Shown here: in pieces, positions 25,439-34,872 of the stretch | Position numbering within the stretch: the stretch's first letter is position 1 | How the letters are laid out: every line of letters starts with the position of its first letter | Assembly: GCF_016907875.1 (NCBI RefSeq) | Contig: NZ_JAFBCU010000001.1 | Span: 806,001-870,000, forward strand | DNA: 64,000 bases | Origin: Arthrobacter roseus | GTDB taxonomy: Bacteria > Actinomycetota > Actinomycetes > Actinomycetales > Micrococcaceae | Direction: 5' to 3' | Notes under the pieces: generated by a model | The model's database searches: none | The model's input: the letters and a program-made list of their open reading frames with translations, nothing else | Told to the model about the DNA's origin: nothing | Made by a program: the position numbers and the translations under genes

Positions 25439-27063
25439 TGGCACGGTCCATGCCGGGCTTTCTCAACAAGCCGCTTGATGGCTTGCGGAGTTTCACCGCA
25501 GGGCAGCGCACGGTTGCACTCATTGGTGTTGCCATCCTCGTTCTAGGCGCTGTTGCGTTCGGTACGTGGGCCACGAAGCCGTCCTACACGCCACTGTTTT
25601 CTGGTCTGAGTGCGGCCGATGCCAACACTATTGTTGAGCAGTTGCGCACCGACGGCGTCGATTATGAGCTTTCCAACGGCGGCGCCACCATTCTGGTCCC
25701 TGAGGAGCAGGTCTACGATCAGCGACTCAAGTCCGCTGCAGCCGGGCTTCCGTCCGCGTCGACGGGTGGCTACTCGTTGCTGGATGACATGGGTATGACC
25801 TCCTCGGAGTTTCAGCAGTCCGTCACATACAAGCGTGCTCTGGAAGGCGAACTAGCCGCCACCATCGGCGCGCTCGATGGCGTGAGCAAGGCCTCAGTCC
25901 GTCTCGCCATCCCCGAAGACACGGTTTTCGTCGATGAGAAGAAAGACCCGACGGCGTCGGTTTTCGTCGAAACGGAGAGCGGCGCCTCCCTCAATGATGA
26001 TCAGGTCCAGGCCATTGTCCACCTGACATCCGCGTCGATCGATGGCATGGTTCCCACGAATGTAGCTGTCATTGACTCTGACGGGACGGTTCTGTCCGCC
26101 GTCGGTGCAGGAGTCACCGGTTCAGCCGATAAGCAGTCCTCGAAGTACGAGGAAGGTGTTCGCAGTTCGGTCCAGACGATGCTTGACCGGGTTGTGGGGC
26201 CGGGCAACGCCACCGTTGTGGTTGCTGCCGACATGAACGATGAATCTGCCGAGCGCGTCGAGGAAACGTTCACAACGCCCGACGGCGATCCTGTCCTGAG
26301 CGAGACCACCAACTCCGAGGAATACGAGGGTGCAGGCGGTGCCGGTGCCGGTGTTCTGGGCCCGGATAACATCGGGGTTCCCGATGAGGGCAAGGGTGAC
26401 GGGACGTTCAACTCGGAGGAAGCAACCCGAAACAACGCCATCAACAAGGTCACCGAGTCGCGCATCATTCCGGCGGGAGCCATTGAGCGCCAGACGGTCT
26501 CCGTCGCTATTGATGCTGCCGCCGCCGCAAACCTGAGCGTTGCCGACGTCACACAGCTGGTCACGTCCGCGGCAGGAATTGACACGGATCGAGGCGATGA
26601 GGTCACCGTTGAGGTGCTGGCATTCAACGATGCCGGTGCTGCGGAGGCTGCTGAAGCACTGGCCGCCGCGGATGCTGCAGCCAAGGCGAAACGACAGGCC
26701 GAATTGCTGCAGACCATCGTCATTGCGGCCGGCGTTGTCCTGGTTATTCTCATCATTCTCATCGTTTACGCGCTGCGTTCACGCAGGCAGCGCCGTGAGG
26801 CGATCGACCTCGGAGAACTCCAGGAGATTCGTCCGGAACTGCAGGGATCCGCAGCCATGGCGTTGCCCGTTCCGACGCTGGCGCCCCAGCTGGAGCCGTC
26901 AACGGACACCACCGCGATCGACGTCGTGCCGATCATTCCGCGCACACCAGTAGCAACAGATATTGACCGTCAGCGCGCTGAAATTGATGCCATGGCACAG
27001 CAGGACCCCTCGAAGATGGCCGATTACCTGCGCGGCATGATGGATGACAGGCAACCGGTATGA
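25438..27063 (+). CDS. fliF: Flagellar MS-ring protein FliF
   Basis: A 541-residue inner-membrane ring protein. One membrane segment lies near the N-terminus (about 23-44) and one near 420-442. The ring-building domain between them has typical phrases such as YTPLFSGLSAADANTIVEQL and the long periplasmic loop. The C-terminal tail, ending AQQDPSKMADYLRGMM, is the expected FliG-binding segment. Overlaps fliG by 4 bases. Confidence 0.96.
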   Translation: MARSMPGFLNKPLDGLRSFTAGQRTVALIGVAILVLGAVAFGTWATKPSYTPLFSGLSAADANTIVEQLRTDGVDYELSNGGATILVPEEQVYDQRLKSAAAGLPSASTGGYSLLDDMGMTSSEFQQSVTYKRALEGELAATIGALDGVSKASVRLAIPEDTVFVDEKKDPTASVFVETESGASLNDDQVQAIVHLTSASIDGMVPTNVAVIDSDGTVLSAVGAGVTGSADKQSSKYEEGVRSSVQTMLDRVVGPGNATVVVAADMNDESAERVEETFTTPDGDPVLSETTNSEEYEGAGGAGAGVLGPDNIGVPDEGKGDGTFNSEEATRNNAINKVTESRIIPAGAIERQTVSVAIDAAAAANLSVADVTQLVTSAAGIDTDRGDEVTVEVLAFNDAGAAEAAEALAAADAAAKAKRQAELLQTIVIAAGVVLVILIILIVYALRSRRQRREAIDLGELQEIRPELQGSAAMALPVPTLAPQLEPSTDTTAIDVVPIIPRTPVATDIDRQRAEIDAMAQQDPSKMADYLRGMMDDRQPV

Positions 27064-28127
27064 CCGACGTAGCAACGGCACCGGAGAACACCATGATCCC
27101 AGCGCGCGTATCCACGGCCGTCTCGAAGATGACCGGGACGCAGAAGGTCGCGATGGTGCTCATGCAGATGAATCGTGAACAGGCTGCCGCCGTCATGAAG
27201 CAGTTCAGCGAGGTGGAGACCCAGGACATCGTCGCCGAAATTGTTCGCCTGCGCACCGTTGAGGCCGACGTGGCCGAGGGCGCTGTCCGCGAGTTCTACG
27301 AGCTGACCATGAGCGGTCATCGTGGCGCCCGCGGAGGCCGCGACTTTGCCCGCGGTCTGCTCGAGGAATCCCTCGGCATTGAGGCCGCGGCCGGCATGAT
27401 GGAGCGCTTGGCCTCATCGATGGCAGGAAAAGCATTCGAGTTTCTTGACGACGTCGACGCCGGTCAGATCCAGACACTGCTCGGTGGCGAAATGCCTCAG
27501 ACCATCGCGCTGATTTTGGCGCACCTGAAGCCGGAGCTGGCCTCACCCGTGATGGCCGGCTTGGAGCCGCGGCTGCGAACCGACGTCGCGCAGTGCATCG
27601 CGACTATGGGCTCAGCAACACCTGAAGCAGTCGGAATTGTCGCTGCGACCTTGCGTACCCGGGCCGGTGCCGTCGTCGATCCGCAGCACGCGGCAGCCGC
27701 CCTGGGCGGAATCCAGCCCCTGGTGGACATTATCAACCGCGCCGATATTGCCATGGAACGGGCCGTCCTTGAGGGTCTGGAACTGCGCGATCCGGAGCTG
27801 GCCGAAGAGGTCAAGGCCCGCATGCTCACCTTCGGAGACATTGTTAAGTTTGAGCGCAAGGACGTGCAGCTGGTGCTGCGCGGCATTGATCCAGGCGTGC
27901 TGGCACTTGCCATGAAGGGCGCTTCCGAAGCGGTCGTGGAGCTGATCCGTAGCAACGTATCCGAACGCAACCGCGAAGTGCTCGACGACGAGATCAAGAA
28001 CTTCGGCCGTGTGCGTATATCGCAGGTCGAAGAGGCCAGAGCTGCCGTTGTCCGGGCTATCCGGGATCTTGAGGCAGAGGGCGTCATCAGCCTGCAGCGC
28101 GGGGATGAGGACGAATATGTCAGCTGA
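27060..28127 (+). CDS. fliG: Flagellar motor switch protein FliG
   Basis: A 355-residue rotor protein between FliF and FliM. Seen: N-terminal GTQKVAMVLMQMNREQAA, the EMPQTIALILAHLKPELAS middle motif that docks FliM, and the C-terminal torque helix region (LRSNVSERNRE-like ELIRSNVSERNREVLDDEI) with charged residues facing MotA. Starts inside the fliF stop (ATGA) and overlaps fliH by 11 bases. Confidence 0.96.
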   Translation: MTDVATAPENTMIPARVSTAVSKMTGTQKVAMVLMQMNREQAAAVMKQFSEVETQDIVAEIVRLRTVEADVAEGAVREFYELTMSGHRGARGGRDFARGLLEESLGIEAAAGMMERLASSMAGKAFEFLDDVDAGQIQTLLGGEMPQTIALILAHLKPELASPVMAGLEPRLRTDVAQCIATMGSATPEAVGIVAATLRTRAGAVVDPQHAAAALGGIQPLVDIINRADIAMERAVLEGLELRDPELAEEVKARMLTFGDIVKFERKDVQLVLRGIDPGVLALAMKGASEAVVELIRSNVSERNREVLDDEIKNFGRVRISQVEEARAAVVRAIRDLEAEGVISLQRGDEDEYVS

Positions 28128-28722
28128 AACTGAGTTTGCCCGGGCAGCTTTTCCGGAACTGCGCGACGGCGGCCGTCGGGAGCACGAGGCGCGTGAGCGC
28201 GTCCGCGGTCATGCAGCGGGTCATGCAGCTGGTTTCCGTGAGGCCTCTCGTGCTGCGCAAGTGCAGCAGGAGAGCCAGGAGGCTGAGTTCCGTGCGATGT
28301 TGGCCGGTGCTGAACAGCGAACCCAACAGGCGCTGGATGCGCTTGGAATCGCAGTTACGGCCCTCAATCAGCGGGTGGCTCCCGTTCTTGGGGACGTTCA
28401 GGATGCTTTCATCGAGTCCGCTTTCGAGCTGGTGGAGGCGATCGTTGGTTACGAATTGCAGGACCCGCGCTCAGCTGCCCGCGCCGCCGTCGATCGCGTA
28501 CTGGCTATCGCGGAACCAACTGAGCTGCACCGGATCCGGATGCACCCGGGTACCCTGGCAGCGCTGAACGAGCAGACGAGGCAGGAGTCCGGCGTTGTGT
28601 TCGCCGCGGACCCGCAGCTGACCCCTGGCGATGCCGTGGCGGATCTCGCTGATGGTTATGTTGACGCAAGGATCAGTACATCGCTGGCCCGTGCCCGGAC
28701 TGCCCTGTTGGGGGAGCGATGA
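28117..28722 (+). CDS. fliH: Flagellar export ATPase regulator FliH
   Basis: A 201-residue FliH, the stalk that ties FliI to the C ring. The N-terminal half is Ala/Glu/Arg-rich with small-residue spacing (GHAAGHAAGFREASRAAQ), the GxxxG-like repeat known in FliH. The C-terminal half (ALVEAIVGYEL, ADLADGYVDARIST) fits the V-ATPase-E-like domain. ATG 28117 is chosen; a frame from 28009 would overlap fliG by more than 100 bases. Confidence 0.88.
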   Translation: MSAETEFARAAFPELRDGGRREHEARERVRGHAAGHAAGFREASRAAQVQQESQEAEFRAMLAGAEQRTQQALDALGIAVTALNQRVAPVLGDVQDAFIESAFELVEAIVGYELQDPRSAARAAVDRVLAIAEPTELHRIRMHPGTLAALNEQTRQESGVVFAADPQLTPGDAVADLADGYVDARISTSLARARTALLGER

Positions 28723-30053
28723 CGACCACCGCGGCACGGAATATTCACCGCCGCGGATTCTCCGCTGCCGCAACAGCTGCACGCCCGGAGAAGCTGGGCC
28801 AGGTGTCGGCCATTGTCGGTCTCGGACTTGAAGTCAGTGGACTGAACTGCGCTGTCGGAGACATTGTCCGTGTGGGCGACGCTCCGGGCGTGGAGGCTGA
28901 AGTGGTTGCCACCTCGTTGAAAGGTGCGCGCTGTATGCCGCTCGGACGGCTCTCCGGAATCAACGCCGGAACGCCGGTGCGCGCAACTGGAATGCCGATG
29001 CTCGTGCCCACTGGTTCCGGTCTCTTTGGACGAGTACTGGACGGTATGGGTAGGCCCATCGACGGCAAAGGGCCCCTGAACAGCGATGGCATGGTGGAGT
29101 TGGAGAACGATAGCCCGTCCGCTATGCACCGGACTCGGATTGATACACCGCTGCAGCTCGGTGTGCGCGTTATGGACACGCTGACAACGGTGGGGTGCGG
29201 TCAGCGCATGGGTCTTTTTGCGGGCTCCGGTGTAGGTAAGTCGTCGCTGTTGTCCATGATCGCCCGTGGAACCGACGCCACCGTTTCTGTGATCGCACTG
29301 GTGGGTGAGCGCGGACGAGAAGTGCGTGAGTTCCTTGAGGACGACCTCGGACCCGAAGGTCTGGCCCGTTCCATCGTCGTCGTCTCTACCTCCGATGAAC
29401 CAGCGCTGATGCGTCTGCGGGCGGCGTTTGTTGCAACGCGCATCGCCGAATCATTCCGCGACGCAGGCACGGACGTCATGCTGATGATGGACTCTCTCAC
29501 ACGGGTCGCCATGGCCCAACGCGAAATCGGACTCTCCGTTGGGGAACCACCCGCCACGCGCGGCTACCCGCCGTCGACCTTCTCGGTATTGGCACGCCTG
29601 CTCGAACGCGCGGGAACGGGCGAACGGGGTTCCGTCACCGGCATCTACACGGTGCTGGTAGACGGCGATGATCACAACGAACCCATTGCCGACTCTGCCC
29701 GCTCGATTCTGGACGGACACGTGGTCCTGGACCGGAAGCTCGCCATTGCCGGCCACTTTCCGTCCGTGGATGCGCTGGGTTCGATCTCCCGCGTCGCGTC
29801 CCGAGTGAACCCGCCCGAACATACGCAGGCCGCAAATATACTCCGGCGGACCATGGCTGCCCGCAAGGCTGCGCAGGACCTGCTCGACGTCGGTGCTTAC
29901 CAGCGCGGCAGCAATCCGCTGGTGGATGCGGCCGTTGACCATGAAGCAGCGATCAACGCGTTCCTGCAGCAGTACATGGACCAGCAGGTTCCAGCAGCCC
30001 AGTCTTGGCAGCAGCTGAATCAGCTAGCAGCCCTGTTGAAAGGATCATCATGA
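28719..30053 (+). CDS. fliI: Flagellum-specific ATPase FliI
   Basis: A 444-residue ATPase like F1-beta that unloads chaperone-bound export substrates. Walker A GLFAGSGVGKSS is near 165-176, Walker B VMLMMDSLTR near 249-258, and PPATRGYPPSTFSVLARLLERAG is the family hallmark. It overlaps fliH and fliJ by 4 bases, so fliH-fliI-fliJ form one coupled unit. Confidence 0.97.
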   Translation: MTTTAARNIHRRGFSAAATAARPEKLGQVSAIVGLGLEVSGLNCAVGDIVRVGDAPGVEAEVVATSLKGARCMPLGRLSGINAGTPVRATGMPMLVPTGSGLFGRVLDGMGRPIDGKGPLNSDGMVELENDSPSAMHRTRIDTPLQLGVRVMDTLTTVGCGQRMGLFAGSGVGKSSLLSMIARGTDATVSVIALVGERGREVREFLEDDLGPEGLARSIVVVSTSDEPALMRLRAAFVATRIAESFRDAGTDVMLMMDSLTRVAMAQREIGLSVGEPPATRGYPPSTFSVLARLLERAGTGERGSVTGIYTVLVDGDDHNEPIADSARSILDGHVVLDRKLAIAGHFPSVDALGSISRVASRVNPPEHTQAANILRRTMAARKAAQDLLDVGAYQRGSNPLVDAAVDHEAAINAFLQQYMDQQVPAAQSWQQLNQLAALLKGSS

Positions 30054-30484
30054 GCACCGCCTTTCCACTAGCAGGACTACTGCGCTACCGCCGTTTGCGT
30101 GAGGAGCAGGCCGCCGGAAGCCTCGCCGGCGCACGGCAGCGGGTTCAGGATGTCCAGGACCGTCAAACGGATGAACGTCAACGACTTCAGGGCAGCCCGG
30201 TGACCATCGATTCGCCAGCTAGCATGCAGGCAGTCGCCGCAGCACGGGCCGCTTCCCGGGCACTGCTGACGGAGCTCGAAGCCGCCGATGCGAGAAGCCG
30301 CGAAGACGCACAGCAGGCGCAACTGGACTACAACTCGGCCCGAGCCCAGACCCTTGGTCTGGAAAAACTTGCCGACAGGCATGCGGACTCCGCAACAGCT
30401 GAGGAACTCCGAGGCGAACAACTCATTCTTGACGAACTCACGTCCTCCTCTTGGAAGGACCGAAACGGGGGAGCACGACCATGA
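30050..30484 (+). CDS. fliJ: Flagellar export protein FliJ
   Basis: A 144-residue coiled-coil protein in the fixed place after fliI. The N-terminus (FPLAGLLRYRRLREEQAAGSLA) and two long charged helices match FliJ, which acts like the gamma shaft of F1 in the export gate. AAGGATC precedes ATG 30050, inside the fliI stop. Confidence 0.85.
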   Translation: MSTAFPLAGLLRYRRLREEQAAGSLAGARQRVQDVQDRQTDERQRLQGSPVTIDSPASMQAVAAARAASRALLTELEAADARSREDAQQAQLDYNSARAQTLGLEKLADRHADSATAEELRGEQLILDELTSSSWKDRNGGARP

Positions 30485-31206
30485 CCATGACCGATACCGT
30501 AGGGCGGGTTCAGCAGATCCAGTCCACTCTGACGCAGCTTTCAAATCCGGCTGCCGCACGGGTAGCCCAGGCCGCGCCGACGACGACAGCCGGCCCCACC
30601 GGCGCCCCACCGGCGTCGTTCGCTGACGCTCTGGCATCAGCGGCCTCACCTGGGGCCGACGGAGCCGCTGGCGCCGCGGGATTGGCCTCAGCACTGACAG
30701 GTGCTCTTGGATCCGGCGCCGTCTCCGGTCCCGCACCTGTTGGACCGGACGGAGTCAACGGAAACAGCGTCGTCGAGACGGCCAAGAAGTATATTGGCGT
30801 TCCCTACGTGTGGGGCGGCGAGGATCCCACAGGAATGGACTGCTCCGGTTTTGTGCAGTGGGTCTTCAAGGACCTTGGAGTGGACGTACCGCGTGTTGTG
30901 GGCGACCAGATGAACGTGGGCTCAGAGGTCAACGGACTCGCCAATGCGCGGCCCGGTGACCTGCTCGTGACCCTCGGCGGCAACCACATCTCCTTCTACC
31001 TGGGCAACGGCAAAGCCATCGACGCCCCGCAGCCGGGGAAGAACATCGCCATCCGTGACCTGTGGGAGACGGACGGCAACATCGACACCATCCGCCGCAT
31101 TGTTCCGGCCGGTGGAGGTTCGACGACGGGAGCGGGTGCTGCGGCAATGTCGCCTGAGGCGCTCGCTGCAGCGCAGGCCGCTTTCCTCTCCGGAGGGCGA
31201 GGGTGA
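30481..31206 (+). CDS. NlpC/P60 peptidoglycan hydrolase of the flagellar locus
   Basis: A 241-residue protein with a Pro/Ala-rich N-terminal half (1-95) and a C-terminal NlpC/P60 cysteine peptidase domain. The nucleophile is Cys121 in MDCSGFVQWVF and the base is His169 in GGNHISFYLGNG. YVWGG-type sequence precedes the Cys. There is no signal peptide, which suggests export by the flagellar apparatus itself. It likely opens the thick peptidoglycan for the growing rod, the job done by FlgJ in other bacteria; no flgJ is present. Coupled to fliJ by a 4-base overlap. Confidence 0.85.
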   Translation: MTMTDTVGRVQQIQSTLTQLSNPAAARVAQAAPTTTAGPTGAPPASFADALASAASPGADGAAGAAGLASALTGALGSGAVSGPAPVGPDGVNGNSVVETAKKYIGVPYVWGGEDPTGMDCSGFVQWVFKDLGVDVPRVVGDQMNVGSEVNGLANARPGDLLVTLGGNHISFYLGNGKAIDAPQPGKNIAIRDLWETDGNIDTIRRIVPAGGGSTTGAGAAAMSPEALAAAQAAFLSGGRG

Positions 31207-32690
31207 ACGCCGTAACGAACACCATCGTTAGCGGTGGGGCTGCCGCTCTGATGGTGGTTGCCCAGGCATCGACGGCCAACGCAGCGACCGCTGAGGGCTT
31301 CAGTAAGGCGATGCGTGCGGCCGAAGTCCTGCATGGTATCCAGCTTGGAAACGGGAAACCGTCCTCGGCAACGCCGGCTCCAACTCCGGGCCCAACTCTC
31401 ACTTCTTCACCCAATGAAACATCCCTGCCACTTTGGGACACACTGCTCCCATTGGGACAAGCCTCCCCGAATGGGTCCGCGACAGTGGACGGTGCCGGGC
31501 CAACGGAAGGTTCGCCGGCTACTGGTGGAACCCCTGTGGGCAACCCGTCAATTCCTGTGGCGGAAAACCTCCTTCTCATCCAGCAGTTGACGTCGCGGGC
31601 GATGCCGGTTCCGGCACTTGCCACGGCCGACGGCGCTGCGACTGACGGGCGCGGAACTGCTCCTGCTTCGGCTGCTGCTCCTGTTTCGACTTCCGCAGCG
31701 GGCGCCATCGTGACCGGCCCAGCGACTGCGGGCTCAGCGATTGCGAGCACAACCGCAGACGAATCAACGTTGGTTGCTGCTCAAGCGCTTGCGCCGAGTA
31801 CGACGGCGGTTCCCGCACGCAACGCGAGCGTCCCTGCTGGGATTCCCGCAACACCAACCGAAGGATCCGCGGCAATGACTCTCGGGGCGCTTGCTGGTGC
31901 ACCCCGCGCCGTGATCACCCCAGCCAGCCACCATCGTGGAGCCTCTGTACCGCAGGCGGCCGCGCAGCCGGCCGCCGTCGTGACTACCACCGCGAACGCA
32001 AGCGCCACCGCGAACGCGCCCTTAACCGTGCCAGCACCGCCGGTCAGTTTGCTGCCCGGAGTGCCGGCGGTTGCAGCCAGCGCGACAGCACGCCAAACTG
32101 CTGACGTCAACGCCGCCAACACCGCAAACGTGGCAAACACCGCCAAGAATGCCAACGTGGGCACTTCGCAGGAGCATCCGGTCGCAGCGCTTTCCGGACC
32201 GCAGGCGGCGGGTGCAGCGCCGTCGTCGTCGGTCTCCGCACCGGCTCCCGCTGCTCCGGCGCCACCAACTCCGCAACCGTTGGCAACCCAGGTCAGCAGG
32301 CCGATGCTGCAGCTGGCAGCCCAAGGCAACGGAGAGCACACGGTGACGTTGAATGTGTCGCCGGACAACCTGGGGCAGGTCACAGTGCGTGCGCATGTGG
32401 GTGCCGATGGCATCCGTGTTGATTTGTTCGCCGCGACGGACAGCGGCCGCGAGGCACTGAAGTCCATCCTGGGTGATCTCCGTCGTGATCTTGCGTCGAC
32501 GGGTGGCAACTCGAGTCTGAACTTATCCGGTGACGGACAACCGGGCACTTCCGGTGGCCGTGGTTCTGCTGACAGACCGCAGCAGGCGGCATCGGACCAG
32601 CACATCGGAACCATGGAACCGGAACCGGAGCCAGAACCGGATGCCCCGCGTCAGACCAACGGCACAACAACCCTCGACCTGATGGCCTGA
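31203..32690 (+). CDS. fliK: Flagellar hook-length control protein FliK
   Basis: A 495-residue protein with a long Ala/Pro/Thr-rich N-terminal ruler region (1-345) and a C-terminal substrate-switch domain (Flg_hook), recognised by LNVSPDNLGQVTVRAHVGADGIRVDLFA near 378-405. It sets hook length and switches FlhB specificity. GTG 31203 overlaps the previous stop by 4 bases. Bases 31410-31490 form imperfect 20-base units beginning TTGGGAC that resemble the repeats in the tail of the flhF-like gene. Confidence 0.88.
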   Translation: MNAVTNTIVSGGAAALMVVAQASTANAATAEGFSKAMRAAEVLHGIQLGNGKPSSATPAPTPGPTLTSSPNETSLPLWDTLLPLGQASPNGSATVDGAGPTEGSPATGGTPVGNPSIPVAENLLLIQQLTSRAMPVPALATADGAATDGRGTAPASAAAPVSTSAAGAIVTGPATAGSAIASTTADESTLVAAQALAPSTTAVPARNASVPAGIPATPTEGSAAMTLGALAGAPRAVITPASHHRGASVPQAAAQPAAVVTTTANASATANAPLTVPAPPVSLLPGVPAVAASATARQTADVNAANTANVANTAKNANVGTSQEHPVAALSGPQAAGAAPSSSVSAPAPAAPAPPTPQPLATQVSRPMLQLAAQGNGEHTVTLNVSPDNLGQVTVRAHVGADGIRVDLFAATDSGREALKSILGDLRRDLASTGGNSSLNLSGDGQPGTSGGRGSADRPQQAASDQHIGTMEPEPEPEPDAPRQTNGTTTLDLMA

Positions 32691-32722
32691 GCGCCACGTA
32701 ACGAAGAGAAAAGAGAACGAAT

Positions 32723-33160
32723 ATGCCCATCGATGCAGTCTCCAGCGTTACGACGAGCTTTCAGAGCACGGACGCGGCCCGGAGTCCCAAGCAGGCCATG
32801 GACGGTGATATGTTCATGCATTTGCTGGTCACTCAGCTTCAAAATCAGGATCCAAGTTCACCCATGGATACCAACGAGATGATGGCTCAGACCACTCAGC
32901 TCGCCATGATGGAAAAACTCAACGAGATGTCGTCCCTGACGGAGGAGAACTTCTTCCTTCAGATGCGTACCTCGGCAGCGGCGCTCATTGGCCGCGACGT
33001 CACGTACACGGGGGCCGACGGCGAGCCTGCGACCGGCACCGTATCTTCTGTGTCCTACGCCAAGCCTGTTCCACAGGTGACCATTTCCGGAAAGGAAGTG
33101 GCCCTGGACTTGATTTCCGGAGTCACTGCCCCAACCGTTCCCGCACCACAGACCAGCTGA
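32723..33160 (+). CDS. flgD: Hook capping protein FlgD
   Basis: A 145-residue short FlgD, the scaffold for hook assembly. The core motif FMHLLVTQLQNQDPSSPMDT and the following QTTQLAMMEKLNEM are typical. The C-terminal half is only the small beta domain (GRDVTYTGADG). AGAGAAAAGAGAAC precedes ATG 32723. It lies 48 bases before flgE. Confidence 0.93.
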   Translation: MPIDAVSSVTTSFQSTDAARSPKQAMDGDMFMHLLVTQLQNQDPSSPMDTNEMMAQTTQLAMMEKLNEMSSLTEENFFLQMRTSAAALIGRDVTYTGADGEPATGTVSSVSYAKPVPQVTISGKEVALDLISGVTAPTVPAPQTS

Positions 33161-33208
33161 CACCTCATCACCTTCTAACTCTTCGGAACCTTCTGAAAGG
33201 CGCACATC

Positions 33209-34381
33209 ATGCTCCGCTCGCTCTACTCCGGAATTTCCGGTCTCCGCTCACACCAGACCATGCTCGATGTCACCGGTAACAATATTGCCAACGTGAACAC
33301 CACGGGCTTTAAATCCTCCTCCACCCAGTTTCAGGACACACTCTCGCAGTTGACCCAGGGTGCCGGTGCTCCCGGCGCGGCCAACGGCGGTACGAACCCG
33401 GCGCAGATCGGTCTTGGCGTTCAGGTTTCAGGGATTGCCACCAACTTTGCGCAGGGTTCGGCGCAGGCTACCGGCCGCGCCACGGACATGATGATTTCCG
33501 GGGAGGGCTTCTTCGTGACCCGCTCCGGCAACGAGACTCTGTATTCGCGGGCGGGTGCTTTTGACCTCGATGCTGCCGGACGCCTGGTGAGCCCGGATGG
33601 TTCGATTGTTCAGGGCTGGTCAGCGGTCAACGGTCAGCTTGCTGGCGGTACACCCGGAGACATCACCCTGCCCAAGGGAACGATCGCCGGTGCTACCGCG
33701 ACCACGACGTCCACGGTCACCGGGAACCTTCCCTCCGACGCCGCAGTCGGGACCAAGGTTGTGCAGGACAAGGAGGTCTTCAACGCTGCTGGTGAAGCCC
33801 GCAACATGGTCCTGACATTCACCCGCACTGCCGGTGGCTGGAATGTTGCCGGGAACGACGGCGCCGGCGGCACGGGCACAGGTACCCTGACCTTCGATGC
33901 GGCCGGCAAACAGACGGGTACGGGGGCGCTTGCTCTCGGCGGCGTCAACGTGAACCTATCCACCATCACCGGCTACGCCAACCTGTCCACTGTGGAAATC
34001 AGTGCCCAGAACGGTCGCGCCGCCGGAACGCTGGATTCCTTCACGCTCTCGGAGGACGGCACGCTGATCGGTTCCTTCAGCAACGGGGTCAAGGAACCGG
34101 TGGCTCGCATTGCACTGGCAAACTTCACGAACCCGGGTGGCCTTGAGAAGGCGGGCGGCAACGGCTACCGCCCGACGGCGAACTCCGGCGATGCCGAAAT
34201 CGGCGCTCCAGGTACCGGTGGCATGGGCAGCCTGATCGGTGGTGCGCTCGAAATGTCGAACGTGGACCTGTCGCAGGAGTTCACAAACCTGATTGTCGCT
34301 CAGCGAGGTTTTCAGGCGAACGCCCGTATCATCACGACCTCCGATGAGGTGCTGCAGGAGCTCACCAACCTCAAGCGGTGA
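33209..34381 (+). CDS. flgE: Flagellar hook protein FlgE
   Basis: A 390-residue hook subunit. The N-terminus (MLRSLYSGISGLRSHQTML, GNNIANVNTTGFKSS) and the C-terminus (EFTNLIVAQRGFQANARIIT, ending VLQELTNLKR) are family marks, with two beta-rich domains between. It is the only FlgE/F/G-type gene in the window. GAAAGG precedes ATG 33209. A perfect inverted repeat follows the gene at 34411-34457. Confidence 0.95.
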   Translation: MLRSLYSGISGLRSHQTMLDVTGNNIANVNTTGFKSSSTQFQDTLSQLTQGAGAPGAANGGTNPAQIGLGVQVSGIATNFAQGSAQATGRATDMMISGEGFFVTRSGNETLYSRAGAFDLDAAGRLVSPDGSIVQGWSAVNGQLAGGTPGDITLPKGTIAGATATTTSTVTGNLPSDAAVGTKVVQDKEVFNAAGEARNMVLTFTRTAGGWNVAGNDGAGGTGTGTLTFDAAGKQTGTGALALGGVNVNLSTITGYANLSTVEISAQNGRAAGTLDSFTLSEDGTLIGSFSNGVKEPVARIALANFTNPGGLEKAGGNGYRPTANSGDAEIGAPGTGGMGSLIGGALEMSNVDLSQEFTNLIVAQRGFQANARIITTSDEVLQELTNLKR

Positions 34382-34410
34382 GCGGGTAGCGCCGCGTTCA
34401 ACGCGTCGAT

Positions 34411-34457
34411 GTGTAGCTGATGTGGCCCGGAGAATGTCAGGGTCACATCAGCTACAC
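34411..34457. repeat. Perfect 14-bp inverted repeat after flgE
   Basis: GTGTAGCTGATGTG (34411-34424) and its exact complement (34444-34457) around a 19-base loop, followed by GCGTTTTGCG. This 194-base gap is the only long break in the flgB-csrA run. The hairpin could reduce read-through into flbD-motA-motB or be a copy of a dispersed element; a single copy is seen in the window. Confidence 0.65.
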
Positions 34458-34575
34458 GCGTTTTGCGGTAAAGGACGGCCCTGCAATACGGGCAAGTGCC
34501 TTACGGCAGGACGGCGGAAGCCGACAGTGATGGGTGAGGGACCACCCGGTGCCCCGCTAGTCCAGGAAGTGTCCC

Positions 34576-34872
34576 ATGATCGTTCTCACCCGGCTCAACG
34601 ACAGCCAATTCGCGGTCAACCCAGATCTCATTGAGCGGATCCTCGCGAACCCGGACACGACTCTGGTCATGGTGGATGGCGCAAAGTACATCGTCACTGA
34701 ATCCATGGGTGAAGTTATCGACCTCATCACCCGCTACCGCGCTGAAATCATTCGGATGGCGCGCGGGGTGCCGCCTGTGCAGGCCGTTGGAACGCCGCCT
34801 CTGGGCCTGGTCCCTGCCCTCGCGGAGGGAAAACCCGCCACTACCATTCCCCTTCGTCCAAGGAATGTCTGA
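34576..34872 (+). CDS. flbD: Flagellar FlbD family protein
   Basis: A 98-residue protein of the small FlbD family found next to motA in Gram-positive bacteria. The core is MIVLTRLNDSQFAVNPDLIERI followed by ANPDTTLVMVDGAKYIV. The function is not established; it is unrelated to the Caulobacter regulator of the same name. It overlaps motA by one base, which suggests a role with the stator. Confidence 0.87.
   Translation: MIVLTRLNDSQFAVNPDLIERILANPDTTLVMVDGAKYIVTESMGEVIDLITRYRAEIIRMARGVPPVQAVGTPPLGLVPALAEGKPATTIPLRPRNV

Noticed and set aside
26128-26135. GCCGATAA inside fliF
   Set aside because: No TAAC or TAAA at the right distance; it lies in well-conserved coding sequence.
31781-32614. A 277-codon minus-strand open frame
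   Set aside because: Antisense to fliK; low-complexity composition mirrors the Ala/Pro/Thr-rich fliK.
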